A DNA stretch of 64,000 bases from Homalodisca vitripennis (Eukaryota; Arthropoda; Insecta; Hemiptera; Cicadellidae). The notes under the pieces were generated by a model. It made no database searches, was not told where the DNA came from, and was given only the letters and a program-made list of their open reading frames with translations. The position numbers were made by a program, and so were the translations under genes. The stretch covers positions 183,798,001-183,862,000 of the forward strand of contig NC_060210.1 in the NCBI RefSeq assembly GCF_021130785.1. Reading direction: 5' to 3'. Shown here in pieces: positions 1-12,090 of this stretch; position 1 is the first letter of the stretch, and every line of letters begins with the position of its first letter.

Positions 1-39
1 TGTGAAATTTGCTTTATTTATTTAACATACGGTGTATTG

Positions 40-117
40 CCGTATATTTAATAAATAAATTAAATATACGGGTTTAAAATAATAAATAATTAAATAATTA
101 ATTATTTAATTATTTAT
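40..117. repeat. Two AT-rich palindromes side by side
   Basis: Positions 40-52 and 59-71 are perfect 13 bp inverted arms (ccgtatatttaat and its complement) around a 6 bp loop. Positions 82-117 form a perfect 36 bp palindrome centred between 99 and 100. Both can extrude as hairpins or cruciforms. They may be the end of an unrecognised element or simple AT-rich sequence. No gene is associated with them. Confidence 0.75.
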
Positions 118-422
118 AAATAAATAATTAAATATTGATTGTAGACACCGTCAGTATAATGCATGTAAATGGAGAGAGTTAAAAGATATACTTCGAAAGC
201 GAAAAAACATGTTTATAAAACATAGAAAACCTATTATGTTTTTATTGTAACACGTTTAATTACTTTTAATCAAATTGCATCTTAGAATCTATAAATTTGT
301 TATTTATTCCATTTTTATTATTCCAATGGAAAATGTAATGTGTTATTTAATAGTGTTTTATTTCAACGCTGACAATAATAAAAGGTAGGAGTTATCCATA
401 CTACTTGTCGCGAAAGAGACTT
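118..422. other. AT-rich stretch, nothing recognised
   Basis: No reading frame, RNA gene or repeat is recognised here. The base composition matches the general AT-rich background. Confidence 0.6.
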
Positions 423-533
423 GACTGAGATAGAAAGAAAAATGTCAAGTCTTAGAGATCATTTCGTCCATGACATGTCCAATGAAAGGACAGTCAAAGA
501 CGCAATCGTACAGAGAAGTGTTTACTTCCTCAA
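423..533 (+). repeat. 110 bp repeat, isolated copy
   Basis: This copy shares the order tgactgagatag, agatcat-ttcgtcca, gacatgtccaatgaaagg, acagtcaaag, gcaatcgtacaga, aagtgtttac with the two copies at 2,551-2,804. Unlike those, it is not flanked by (TA)n. It may be a short interspersed element or part of a longer dispersed repeat. It has no coding capacity. Confidence 0.8.
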
Positions 534-1051
534 GATGGCGAAAAGAGAAATTCTGTCACCATACTGAGTGAAAGGCTTTAATAACCCCCAGTCTAATTCC
601 ATGCTTGACCATGAATCACCATCAAGTTAGATGTTGCCTAACTAAAAATAGATGTTGTGTGTTGTGTTGTGTTGTTAGATGTTGTGTTGTTGAAATATAT
701 CTTTCTCAAACATTTCAACATTTCAGATCAATTTACTTTCAAGATATCGTGGAACATAAAAAAATACAGGCAGATAGATATAAACAGACCGAAATAACAT
801 TTCCCCAGCCCCTGGTTTGGCTAAATATCATCTAGTAAACTCAGTAATAATCATTTTGATATATATAATAATTACAATGGATTATGCGGAATTCAATTTT
901 TATTTTACAAAAACTATAATTTTATTATTATTGTTTGATATAGTTCTCGAATAAAAGTGCATTTAACAATAATTTAGTCCAACATAAATTCAGGTCTTAA
1001 ATAAAAGAATTATAATTTAAATTTATAACGTGTTTTGTTGGTCTGTATCAC
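534..1051. other. AT-rich stretch with a TGTTG-rich patch
   Basis: Positions 627-690 hold an irregular tgttgtgttg repeat. The 76-codon frame across it (605-835) is low-complexity and rich in Cys because of that repeat, so it is not called as a gene. The rest is unremarkable. It may belong to the left arm of the inverted duplication, whose partner would lie beyond the right edge of the window. Confidence 0.5.
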
Positions 1052-2497
1052 CTCTCCTCCCCACCGAAAATAAAGTCTGCACTTAGAACAATATAAATAA
1101 TTTATAAGATTCTGCATTTCTAAAGAAGTTGTTTCAATGAGATGCCTCTGAGTTGTTGAAGTGGAAAAAGTAAGAAAGTCACAATTGAAATTCGTTTTCT
1201 CAAAGAAGCTTGCGACTTTGACGTTGAAACTTTTTTTAGAACAAAATCGTTTCGCAGTAAAAAACGTTCAGAAACATATCACTTCAAAGTAATTCAAGGG
1301 TTTTTCTATCAAAATTTACTTATTTATAATATTTTTTAATGGTTCAATAAACATCACTTTTAAATGTTTTTAGAATTTCTACACTTTGAATTAATAATAG
1401 ATAACATATAAATATAATAGATGTTTCCCTAAAACGTTCAAATTCCTTCATTCTTGATGGGCAATAGGTTTTTAAAACAATTAAAAGTTCATTTTATATG
1501 ACCTAATTGATATGCCTGAATATAAAAATTAATTTATAGCAACATGCATGCTGCTTATCAATAGATAATTCTTGAATTTTATATGAATAAAATTGAATAG
1601 AATTGCATGGTATTTCAGTTATTTTCAAATCAACGATATGTCTAATAATAATTAAGCTAAAATTAAATAAACACTCAAATTTCTGTTTGTGTACTTGCAA
1701 CAACAACCCAATAAGAACTGGCAATCTTCATGCTTGAGAATAATTGCTTACCAATATCAATTCCAATCATTCTTGAAGACCACAACATTAGATAGGCCAA
1801 GAATAAGATTAAAATATTAATTAGTGAACCCTGTATTAGCAAAAAAATTAGTATGTATTACTATCTATATTACTCGAATTTGTAAATATTTATTACTAGC
1901 AAGAAAATTTGTTCACGTGAAAAATCCCTCCAAAAAATAACAATTAATCTGGAAATTGGTCTCAAGACGAATGCAACGTGATGGTAACAGAAATATCATC
2001 CAACGTGTTCTATACTGTTTGTCTGTCTATAACTGCAACAACTGCAAAGGACAAGTGCATCAATAGCCGAAGTAACCTAGTTTGTTGTGAAGAGAGATAT
2101 ATCGTCATTTTCTTCTCAGTAGCTTCTCAGTCTGGCAGACGTCGAATCTAATAATCTTGTTACCCAAGCAAGTTCCCGAGATTTATAATAAGGATAGTAA
2201 TCCATCCGGAAAACAAATGAAAATGTGATTACAGGGTTCTTATGGTTACATTATTTATTAGCGTCACACTTTAGATAACACAATCTCAGTTAATAATTAT
2301 CGGTCTCGGTATCAAGTAATCCTTGGTATCTAGTTTAAAGATATTGCTTAATAAAACTTATCAATGAAACTTAAAATGAGGTTCTGTTCCTGAGGTTGTT
2401 GCCAATACCGGTGTTTTGTAATTGTTCTTTTCAAATGATTTAATTAGAAATAATTTTTAGAAATTATTTAGGAGAAAAGGTACTTTTTGAAAAGTTG

Positions 2498-2553
<56 letters not shown>

Positions 2554-2667
2554 TTGCCTGAGATAGCCAGATACTGTAAATGTTAAGTCTAGAGATCATA
2601 TTTCGTCCACGACATGTCCAATGAAAGGACAGTCAAAGGAGGCAATCGTACAGATAAGTGTTTACGT

Positions 2668-2710
<43 letters not shown>

Positions 2711-2801
2711 TGAGATAGCCAGATAGTTAAGTCTAGAGATCATATTTTCGTCCACGACATGTCCATGAAAGGACAGTCAAAGAGGCAATTTGTGTTTACG
2801 T

Positions 2802-2852
<51 letters not shown>

Positions 2853-4830
2853 ACGTCGAATCTAATAACCTTATACATATATAAATATAATATTTTTATT
2901 TATATAATATTATATATTTTTAATTTTTATAATTTATAATTTTTATATAATATGTATATAAAATTTGTTTATTGTCATGAATGTAACGAGCGTCATTACC
3001 ATTGGTTCAAATTTTGCCATACATAGCGACATTATCCAAAACTTTAAACACATTTATTAAACATTGATTTATATTATAATGACCAATTTCTTTAACATTA
3101 AACATTATTTTGGAACGTACTATTTTAATAGCATTAATAAAGCTGATTGTATCCAATGTTTAACGGTTCCGCTCCTGAAAGAGGTCATAATGGTTTTAAA
3201 CAAGATGGTACAAATTCTACTCTGTTTACTGAAGTGAAATTAAAACAGATATCGCATCGATCAAATAAAGCTTAATCTTTGTTTCAAAAATAATTTAACA
3301 GGGAAATCAATTCGCAATTGTTATTAAATTTTTTTATTTACATCAGTACTAAAACAGACATTTGTTAAAATCTGTATTAAAATATTTCTGTTTTAGTACA
3401 CAAAGTTATTTTAATTAATACAAGACTAAATGTCAGTATTTACTTACTGGAAAATTTCTGTTGTAATTAAAACGTGCGTTTGTCCTTACAGAATAACGCC
3501 AACTCATGTGTGAATTTTATACTCTTTAACTGCTCATTAGTACTAATCGTAGTTTAGAATTAATTTGTAGTGTAGTATTATTAGTAGAGTTGCACACTGG
3601 TTGTGCCGTTGTAAATCATTTTCAAGGACTACGGTGACACGAATTCCAAGTTTGCCATCACTGAGTCAGGGGATTCAACAGAACTGTTCAGATTTTATAA
3701 GTGCCGCTCATATTGAAAAGCCTAACATGAAACGTGTAACATTGGCAATTGGTAAACCGTTTGACCTGATGAATTGATGCCATCAATCAATGTATAGACC
3801 AAGATAATACTTAAAGTATTGGTAGAAAGTTCAAACTGGAATGAATGATCAGCTAATAAATTCCACGAACAATTGTAACAGTAAAAATAACGCATTCCAC
3901 TATAATGATGGTTGTAATCTCCCAGAGCACATGAAATATTCATTAACAAAGCCATTCGAAATTAACTGCGGATGCATAGTTTTTGTGACCTGAATACATA
4001 TTTCGAATTTTTAACTATAACAGTCTTACATTTAATTATTATGGCAGCTACAGTTATTTGCACAATATTTTCATGGTTTTATTTTTAAGTTTGCTTCTAC
4101 TAGCTGAGTTTATATATTTAAGAGTCTATATACAATACGAATGACCTATAACAGTCATTGTATAATCAGGTGTACAATTTTATTGTTCTCTAATTCAACA
4201 TGAAATAATGAGACTATCTTTACCTATATTACTTTAAATTTTGTAGTCTAGGTGTCTCTGATGTCGAAAATTTGTTGAAAGAGTTTGTTATGAGATTCGT
4301 TTTTGCATCTCTCCAGATAAACATAACTCCAGATTCCAGCGATTAAGTTTGTACCAGCGGCATGTCTTAGATGCTTCACTTTAGAGATTTAGTTACGCGG
4401 TGTTTAAAAACTATAATGTTTTGCACATTTAAATCTATATTGTTTTCTTTACAAATGTTGGACTTTCAGTATAACAATACTAAAATAATTATACCATAAA
4501 ATGTATGATCTGGTTTGAGGATTCTAGAAATAGATCCATGATTCTACATCGACCGCTTATCTTACCAAAACCTTTGGATAGTTTTAACTAATCAAGGAAA
4601 CACGACTATTCAACACGATATTGAGACTTCTTGTCATAGGTTGACAAAAGCTCAGCACACAATGAGGTTGCAACATTCTTGTGGGGGCATTGGGAGGCAT
4701 TCATGCTAGGCATTTAAATGCAGGATACACTTGCTAGGCATCCGAACGCAGAGCATTCCTTCTTCGTTGAGTAAGATACCATTGATCATCGCTCACTTGT
4801 GAATGTTTTACTGATCAAAATTGATACTTC
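1052..4830 (+). repeat. Left arm of a large inverted duplication
   Basis: Read as reverse complement, this segment aligns in order with 64,000 down to about 56,438. Checkpoints are 1,052 with 64,000; 1,740 with 63,300; 2,070 with 59,020; 2,350 with 58,745; 3,400 with about 57,910; 4,240 with about 57,020; 4,700 with 56,560. By eye most blocks are about three-quarters identical with many small indels, and 4,655-4,765 is clearly more conserved. The homology fades just after 4,830. The arm holds the (TA)n/110 bp block at 2,503-2,873, which the other copy lacks. It may be a copy of a large unknown transposable element or an old segmental duplication. No gene is recognised inside it. Confidence 0.9.
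2503..2873 (+). repeat. Three (TA)n tracts alternating with two copies of the 110 bp repeat
   Basis: (TA)n runs lie at about 2,503-2,551, 2,670-2,709 and 2,804-2,848. Between them are two copies of the sequence seen at 423-533 (2,551-2,670 and 2,710-2,804, the second with short deletions). The block ends with ggcaacgtcgaatctaataa (from 2,848), a near repeat of 2,136-2,160. This suggests local duplication that carried the flank along, or repeated insertion into TA tracts. Confidence 0.9.
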
Positions 4831-5639
4831 CCGTACTATCAGTAATCAGTTACAGCACATTATGCATGTGAAGCTACAAATATTCTACATATGTGTTCGT
4901 AAATAACACTTGAAATCTTGTCGTTGCCTTTCAATAATTATTTAATAAAGAATTATAAAAGGATATTACTATTGGAAGTATGTAGCAATGTGTGGTACAT
5001 TACTACAATTTGGACTATACACTTAAACACCTGTAGGTGTATTAATACATCTCAACGAAAACAAGCACAACAGTTGACATTCTACTCTGTAACATTTAAA
5101 CTCCGGTAAATTTATCTCACAGTAATAGTTATACGCCTTCATTCCTGATGTGTAATTAAATACTGTTTGGATCGAAGTTATTTAAAATCTAAATTGCTTT
5201 TACTGCAGAAGTCTGGTTACTTTCAAAGGCGTTAAAATAAAATTCCACTTAAATAATTTATGCAGTGAAATCTCCTCAATCAACATAATATGTATATCTA
5301 CTTTCTACATTAGAAAAGTTTCTTCATCAACAAATATTCTTATATATATATGATGATATTTTGCATCATGACAATTATGTTATCAAAGATAAAAAGAGCC
5401 AAGGAACACCGACAGTGTGTGATTTAATAACCTCAGGACAGGGTTCCCCTTTTCTGAGGTATTTGCTTGTAGTGGTGAACATCAAAATTCTGTATTCAAT
5501 TTTATAAAAGATACAAAAATGATGCTTGCCTTTGATGCATGTATCAGATATACGAGTTCTTTCTTGTTTGAAGTATAATTATCTGTTATCAATTAAAAAT
5601 AGTGTTCATCAAGTTTTTGTTCACTTGGTCACTTCGTTC
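4831..5639. other. AT-rich stretch, nothing recognised
   Basis: This is the first sequence inside the inverted duplication. I found no counterpart near 55.5-56.4 kb. There is a small (TA) run at 5,341-5,350. The 63-codon frame at 4,918 has no recognisable similarity. Confidence 0.5.
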
Positions 5640-5765
5640 ATGGTTAAACATGCACTCTACATTTTCTTTGACACTTAAAGAAGAGGACAGATACCTATCT
5701 TTGAAACGTAGTGTTTTAGACCTTTTAACATATAGCGATGGTCTATGTCCAAAATAATTTTATTT
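5640..5765 (+). repeat. Half copy of a foldback repeat family
   Basis: The run gaagaggacagatacctatc, then tgaaacgtagtgtt, then atagcgatggtctatgtcc resembles the right ends of the foldback elements at 38,983-39,034 and 60,800-60,915. The matching inverted partner was not found upstream, so this looks like a single arm or a truncated copy. Confidence 0.5.
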
Positions 5766-6837
5766 TATTAAATCACTCAATAGCAATATTTAATTTGAAT
5801 CGAAGCAGGTTTTAAAATTGGGTTTAAAAGGAAAGTCGAGAATCGCTCGTAATTAATGGTTCAAAGATCATTAGACGTGACACTAAGCAAATCATAGTAA
5901 TTTTGGAAGTCTAGTTATTTAAAAGACAATGAGTCTTGATATTTTAAATTTGCTGACAGGGCCTCCGTCTGTCGAAATTACGCCACATTGATTGCCAATC
6001 ATGAAAAACAAATTGAAATGAACAAAGAAAGAAACATAATAGAGATTTCTAATAAACTTATGTGGGTCACAGTATGGCGTTGAGAAGTCATCTGGAATGA
6101 ACCAATAATAAGACCCACTCCTGCTTCCTGTTCCTTCTAATTCTTATCGAGGTCTGTATTCTTCAGTTCAGTTTGTGGTGTAGTGTTTTTATTAAGAGCG
6201 TGTCTAGACGTGAAAGGTAAGGAATGGTATTTTAGGAGCCAATAGCCATCAGATATGTACAATTACCACTGCACACTTAGTTAGAAAACTAATTTCGAAT
6301 AACCAAAATACTAAATTGTTTAAATTCGTCACTACTGCCATCTAAATTAAAAGTATGATCACACTGTAGTCATGAGTATTTGTAGTACACTATCACTGAT
6401 AGTATTTTCTACATTCAAATAAAAAATATGGAATAATTTAATAAATATTGTCTTCTGTCTTTACTGATAACTGTTAAGAATTTGTAATTGAAATCAATTT
6501 TTGTACGAGGGCACGTGCAGCAAAATTCCTTATGTGATAAATGTTTTAAATATTAGAAGAATGTTTTACGAAATAATAAATGTGTAACACAAAATATTAC
6601 CTTCAAAGGTGTCTATAAAGTATAGCTCCCTGCGGGTCCATGTCTTTATATAACACTATTGCCAACCTGATAATCTGTCTCCTATCTACACCGGTTTAGC
6701 TCTAAGATGATATCTAGAATCTTTATTTTATGTTTTTGTCACGAATATATTCTTTATACTGCACTTCTTTAATTATACTTTCCTTCTTATTATATCTTTT
6801 GAAATTACAAAACATTTTTCAATGAAATATAAATTAC
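5766..6837. other. Unannotated stretch
   Basis: No convincing gene or repeat was found. Positions 6,060-6,170 are somewhat GC-richer but all frames are interrupted. Confidence 0.5.
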
Positions 6838-6897
6838 CGGGCGTTGATATTAAGGCACGTATTAACTGTAGCTCCAATACCTTCCTCGTCAACGGGC
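6838..6897 (-). other. Short open island with a donor-like end (candidate exon or LINE scrap)
   Basis: On the minus strand one frame reads PVDEEGIGATVNTCLNINAR and is followed directly by a donor-like GTAATT (6,832-6,837). G+C is higher than in the flanks. The upstream side, ending in aaaaag, is a poor acceptor. The ending NTCLNINAR also resembles the start of the endonuclease domain in some non-LTR retrotransposons (LxxNARSL type), so it could be a LINE fragment instead of a host exon. Evidence is weak either way. Confidence 0.2.
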
Positions 6898-7008
6898 TTT
6901 TTAATATTTGATGGTAAATATAAATTTACATTATATGAATAACAATTCTATGTAAGGCATAATATTGTATAGACGTGATTAAATTCATATGTTTAACCAT
7001 AATCACAA

Positions 7009-7010
<2 letters not shown>

Positions 7011-7080
<70 letters not shown>

Positions 7081-7101
7081 AAATCTATATATGGATTTCA
7101 A
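7011..7101. repeat. (TA)n microsatellite followed by a small hairpin
   Basis: Positions 7,011-7,078 are an uninterrupted alternating TA tract of nearly 70 bp. It is followed by tgaaatc, tatatatg, gatttca (7,079-7,100), a short stem-loop. Confidence 0.97.
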
Positions 7102-8050
7102 CAAAACCAATAATATATTGAAATATATATAGTAAAAACCACTTTTTATTTTAAAATTTCCACAACAACTGTTAAGCAGAGAGTAATAAATCCAGATAAG
7201 AAAAGGTTTTAGTAAAAATATACTTTAACTGTACTTTTTTGTAAAAATTAAGTATGCACTGCTTGGTTAGTACTGTAATGCAGATATCTATAACAGATAC
7301 TACAACTGCATACGAAGCCGAGGGTAACTGCTATTAATAATAAGGTCATATCTACACCCAAAATGGAAGGATTTAACAGAAGTTCAAGCTCTTAATGTTC
7401 AAGCTAGTTTTAGTATTCACGACAAATTTAATTTTGGCTGTGGTAACAGACTATACCAATCGATGCCTAAGGTGTGACATTCTTATGTTACCTACAGTTC
7501 TTCTTCTTGTACAAAAATCCATTTTTATCTTGATCACGAATATTTTATTGTAAATAACTATCTTAAGCCCGTATAGTTGAATTCGTTTTAAACCCGATAA
7601 TATACCAAAATCACATTTTCCTTACTTTTTTCAAATTTTTTTAATTATTAAATATATCAAATTTGATATTTACACTTATATTAAGCAACCATTGACTTAG
7701 TAACTATATGTGAAGTTAAAATGTCAAACTTTTCTGTAGTTTATATAAATACCGTGATATCTTTTATTTTCCTGTTATTTATTTTAATTGAGCACAGTGA
7801 GACAGTGTAAACACATGAATCATACAGGGGTGCATGTCCTGTTGATTTGCTCCATATGTATTCCTAAATACACTAAACACATCTATAAAATAAACTGATA
7901 TTTGAAACACGAATTGTTTTAAATATTATTTTAAAGACTCTTAGATATATTCTCTTCGTTATGGAACCGCATAATCTATAATGTCATAAAATGTAACATC
8001 ATTAATGCTGATAAATGTAACATTTTCATAGGAAATACGTAGATTTATCC
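7102..8050. other. AT-rich stretch, nothing recognised
   Basis: Both strands are closed by frequent stops and no RNA gene or repeat is seen. The tandem array at 8,051 follows. Confidence 0.55.
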
Positions 8051-9085
8051 TTATCACGGCTAGCAGAGCTGGCTCGCTAACTGATACAGAACTAATATGT
8101 CAGTGTCAGAGATATCCTTACTGTCAGACTGAGAGCACCAATATCTCATCTGTAATCCATAACGGATTTATCAAAATCAAAATATCATTAATAATATGAC
8201 CAGATACAATTTATCAATATCTCGGTATAAAGTGTCTCTATAGAATTAAAATATACTACTGAAAATGGATAATTTTTACACGGTAATATTAGTTACACAA
8301 TAGTTTACTATGGTGATGTTGCATGAATGTACATGTATAGGATGTATATGACTGTATATATGTACGTATATGAATGAATACTTAATTACGTGTATTATGT
8401 TGCGTAAGAGACCAGCTTACAAATATAATCGTACTATTTACATGTAAAGTGGAATATTTAATTATTTACAATGATAATTACTAAACACATTAAGTAACAC
8501 GTATTTCCTTATCACGGCTAGCAGCTGGCTCGGTAGCTGATACAGAACTAATATGTCAGTGTTCAGAGATATCCTTACTGTCAGACTGAGAGCACCAATA
8601 TCTTATCTGTAATCCACAACGGATTTATCAAAATCAAAATATCATTAATAATATGACCAGATACAATTTATCAAAACCTCTGAATAAGACGTCTCTATAG
8701 AATTAAAATATACTACTGAAAATGGATAATTTTTACACGATTATTTTAGTTACACAATAGTTTACTATGGTGATTTTGCATGAATATATATGTATAGGAT
8801 GTATATGACTGTATATATCTACGTATATGAATGAATAATTACGTATATTATGTTGCCCTAAGAGACCAGCTTACATATACAATCGTACTATTGACATTTA
8901 AAGAGGAATATTTAATCATTTACAATGATAATTAGTAAACACATTAAGTAACAGGTATTTCCTTATCACGGCTAGCAGCTGGCTCGGTACCTAATACAGA
9001 ACTAATATGTCAGTGTCAGAGATATCCTTACTGTCAGACTGAGGACGCCAATATCTCATCCTTGATCCACAGGGGATTTATCCTA
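8051..9085 (+). repeat. Tandem array of a 454-458 bp unit, three copies
   Basis: The phrase ttatcacggctagcag recurs at 8,051, 8,509 and 8,963, giving spacings of 458 and 454 bp. Copies share ggctcg, gatacagaactaatatgtca, gagatatccttactgtcaga and the internal tgtacgtatatgaatgaata region. The first two units are full length. The third stops being recognisable after about 9,085 (near gggatttatc). Small indels such as gcagagctgg versus gcagctgg distinguish copies. No open frame crosses the unit. Confidence 0.95.
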
Positions 9086-9425
9086 CCAAAGTAGTATTAA
9101 TAATCTTACCAAATAATGACTCTCAATTTTTCAGAAGTAAATGTTAATGTTTACTATTTCACTGGACAAATATTGTCAAAAATAAGGAAATAAGCCGTTT
9201 ATAAAACACATGATATTTTATAATTCATCGTCTGTCTTTCAAGTTCTCATTACTTCTTATTCCTATTCGGGTTTTGAAGTAGTCGTAATGTAACATAATA
9301 ATGTTACATTGTTACAATATTATTCTGTAATTTGCTTAAATAAACTCGAGAAAGGAATGCAAATGTGTGTGTTTAAAAATACTAAATAAATTTGTATGTA
9401 TAAAAATGTACATCTAACCCACCTA
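9086..9425. other. AT-rich stretch, nothing recognised
   Basis: Simple AT-rich DNA between the 454-458 bp array and a TA microsatellite. Positions 9,287-9,318 contain a short imperfect repeat around gtaacataataatgttacat, which can form a stem. Confidence 0.5.

Positions 9426-9500
<75 letters not shown>
9426..9500. repeat. (TA)n microsatellite
   Basis: Alternating TA over about 75 bp. It creates an artefactual reading frame of repeated Tyr-Ile on the minus strand. Confidence 0.98.
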
Positions 9501-9501
<1 letters not shown>

Positions 9502-10760
9502 GATTTTAATATTTAAAAATTCAATATAGCAAACAAGAATTAAAATTTTATTTCGCATTTTATTCAGGCAGTAAACATATAAAACGGTTTTCAACTCCTT
9601 ACAGAGATAATAATTAATAAACCTCCCTGAGTATTACATTATTGAACTTTAATTTATTTTGTAATTGCAGGTAAACTCATTTATTTTCATTGTAATACAT
9701 TTAAGTAACTTTTATAACAAAACTTTTTAGTCATAATAAACGTAAACTAATACAAATATAGTATGATCTTAACATTATTTCATTACTATATATTTTAAAT
9801 TTAACAAAAAACTATATATTTTTTTGCAAATAGTAAATTTTAAAAATATCCAATGCCAACGTCAATTAGAGCACCAATGGATAAATATTCATGGAAAGAA
9901 GCTGCCCGATAACTTCAATGTCGAAACCAATGAAGTGTCAAGCCTGGTGCAAAAAACTACTCTAGAATTTTATAGTTTTTCCAGTGTCTATAGCTCCTTT
10001 AGGGAAGCTTAGAAATGTCATGGTAATGAGGATAGAGAGTTATCTTTGAAAGCCTACTTGCAATGATATGCAATGGTAAGTTCGTATGAGAGTGGTTTCC
10101 CTTTTGAAATCGAATTATTCCTGTAATCATATTTTATAAATACATTCTGTTGGTTTGCATGATTGAGAGCATTGATTAAGAACTAAACGTCTTAAAAGTT
10201 TTTTTAGCTTAATTATGACGGGATATCGCATTAGAAGGATTTCTTAGGGTTGGTTGATCATATTCATATATGATAATATTTTTAGTTTGAAAATGAATTT
10301 TTAGCGTTTTAGGAGAAGAAATGTATAGGAATTTCAATGTGCGGTAAAGAATAGATTTTGTGTGATCTCTGAGACCGACGCACCAACGTATCATTTATGT
10401 AGCGTAGCCCTGGTTTTTGTGAGTTGCTTGCAACTTTAAATTTTAATTTTATTCGTTACTTAAGTATTACTTTAGGCAATCTCGACGTTTGAGTAGGTTT
10501 TAAATATTGATAAAGTATATATATTAGATATTGATAACGTAATTTTTAAAGCCTAACTTTACACTAGTTTCCATCATCACAGAATTTATTAAAATTGATA
10601 TACATCATTATTTTAGGTTATTTATTAGAGGTCTGTCGTTAGTTTACAATTTTAACCCAGTCAAGTTTAGGTTTAAACATTGTGATATAGATGACATCAT
10701 TGTTGCAGACCAACTTATTACTGGCCAGTTACATCAAAGAGTTCATTAAAGTTTATGACT
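9501..10760. other. AT-rich stretch, no gene called
   Basis: A 62-codon frame at 9,824-10,012 and a 61-codon minus frame at 10,209-10,394 exist but show no recognisable domain, splice context or base composition bias. Nothing else is seen. Confidence 0.5.
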
Positions 10761-10942
10761 ATCGTAGCTTAGTCTAGTTTTCAGATATTTGAAGTTAATT
10801 TTCAATTTTAAGACAGACGATTTTGGTTATAAAATTCAAGTTGTAGCTAATGCAGTGGCTAGTTAGCTGAAACTTTCCAGTCTTTATGTTTGATGACTTT
10901 AGGACACACTATTAAGGCAACAATTTTTAATAATTAAAATAC

Positions 10943-12090
10943 GCGTTTTCAGCAACAAAGGAACTGTAGATCATTTTACTTCATGTGATGTGAACCGTAA
11001 CGACTGAAGCAACTATTTAACTCAAACTTTCCAGCCATCATGCAAGCATCTCTGTGTATCACACACAATTGTGTCAACAATATAATTTATAATCAAAATA
11101 CGTGTTGTCAGTAACAAAGGAACTGTAGATCATTTTACAGACCACTTCATGTGATGTGTATCGTAACGACTGGAGCATCTATTTAACTCAAACTTTCCAG
11201 CCATCATGCAAGCATCTCTGTGTATCACACACAATTGTGTCAACAATATAATTTATAATCAAAATACGTGTTGTCAGTAACAAAGGAACTGTAGATCATT
11301 TTACAGACCACTTCATGTGATGTGTATCGTAACGACTGGAGCATCTATTTAACTCAAACTTTCCAGCCATCATGCGAGCATCTCTGTGTATCACACACAA
11401 TTGTGTCAACAATATAATTTATAATCAAAATACGTGTTGTCAGTAACAAAGGAACTGTAGATCATTTTACAGACCACTTCATGTGATGTGTATCGTAACG
11501 ACTGGAGCATCTATTTAACTCAAACTTTCCAGCCATCATGCGAGCATCTCTGTGTATCACACACAATTGTGTCAACAATATAATTTATAATCAAAATACG
11601 TGTTGTCAGTAACAAAGGAACTGTAGATCATTTTACAGACCACTTCATGTGATGTGTATCGTAACGACTGGAGCATCTATTTAACTCAAACTTTCCAGCC
11701 ATCATGCGAGCATCTCTGTGTATCACACACAATTGTGTCAACAATATAATTTATAATCAAAATACGTGTTGTCAGTAACAAAGGAACTGTAGATCATTTT
11801 ACAGACCACTTCATGTGATGTGTATCGTAACGACTGGAGCATCTATTTAACTCAAACTTTCCAGCCATCATGCGAGCATCTCTGTGTATCACACACAATT
11901 GTGTCAACAATATAATTTATAATCAAAATACGTGTTGTCAGTAACAAAGGAACTGTAGATCATTTTACAGACCACTTCATGTGATGTGTATCGTAACGAC
12001 TGGAGCATCTATTTAACTCAAACTTTCCAGCCATCATGCGAGCATCTCTGTGTATCACACAATTGTATCAACAATATAATTTATAATCAA
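10943..12090 (+). repeat. 166 bp satellite array, about seven copies plus a decayed eighth upstream
   Basis: The junction cgtgttgtcagtaacaaagg falls at 11,101, 11,267, 11,433, 11,599, 11,765 and 11,931, exactly 166 bp apart each time. The first unit (10,943, cgcgttttcagcaac) is 158 bp because it lacks an 8 bp piece (acagacca), and it is diverged. A more decayed match to the unit's second half lies at about 10,850-10,942. Inner units are almost identical, with sites such as tgcaagcatc versus tgcgagcatc. The last unit has a 2 bp deletion in acacacaattgtgt and ends near 12,090. Each unit carries the palindrome acacaattgtgt. The length is close to a nucleosome repeat, as in many satellites. Confidence 0.98.

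Noticed and set aside
605..835. 76-codon frame with many cysteines
   Set aside because: The cysteines come from an irregular tgttg repeat. There is no protein motif.
9382..9594. 70-codon minus frame
   Set aside because: More than 20 residues are Tyr-Ile repeats produced by the (TA)n tract.
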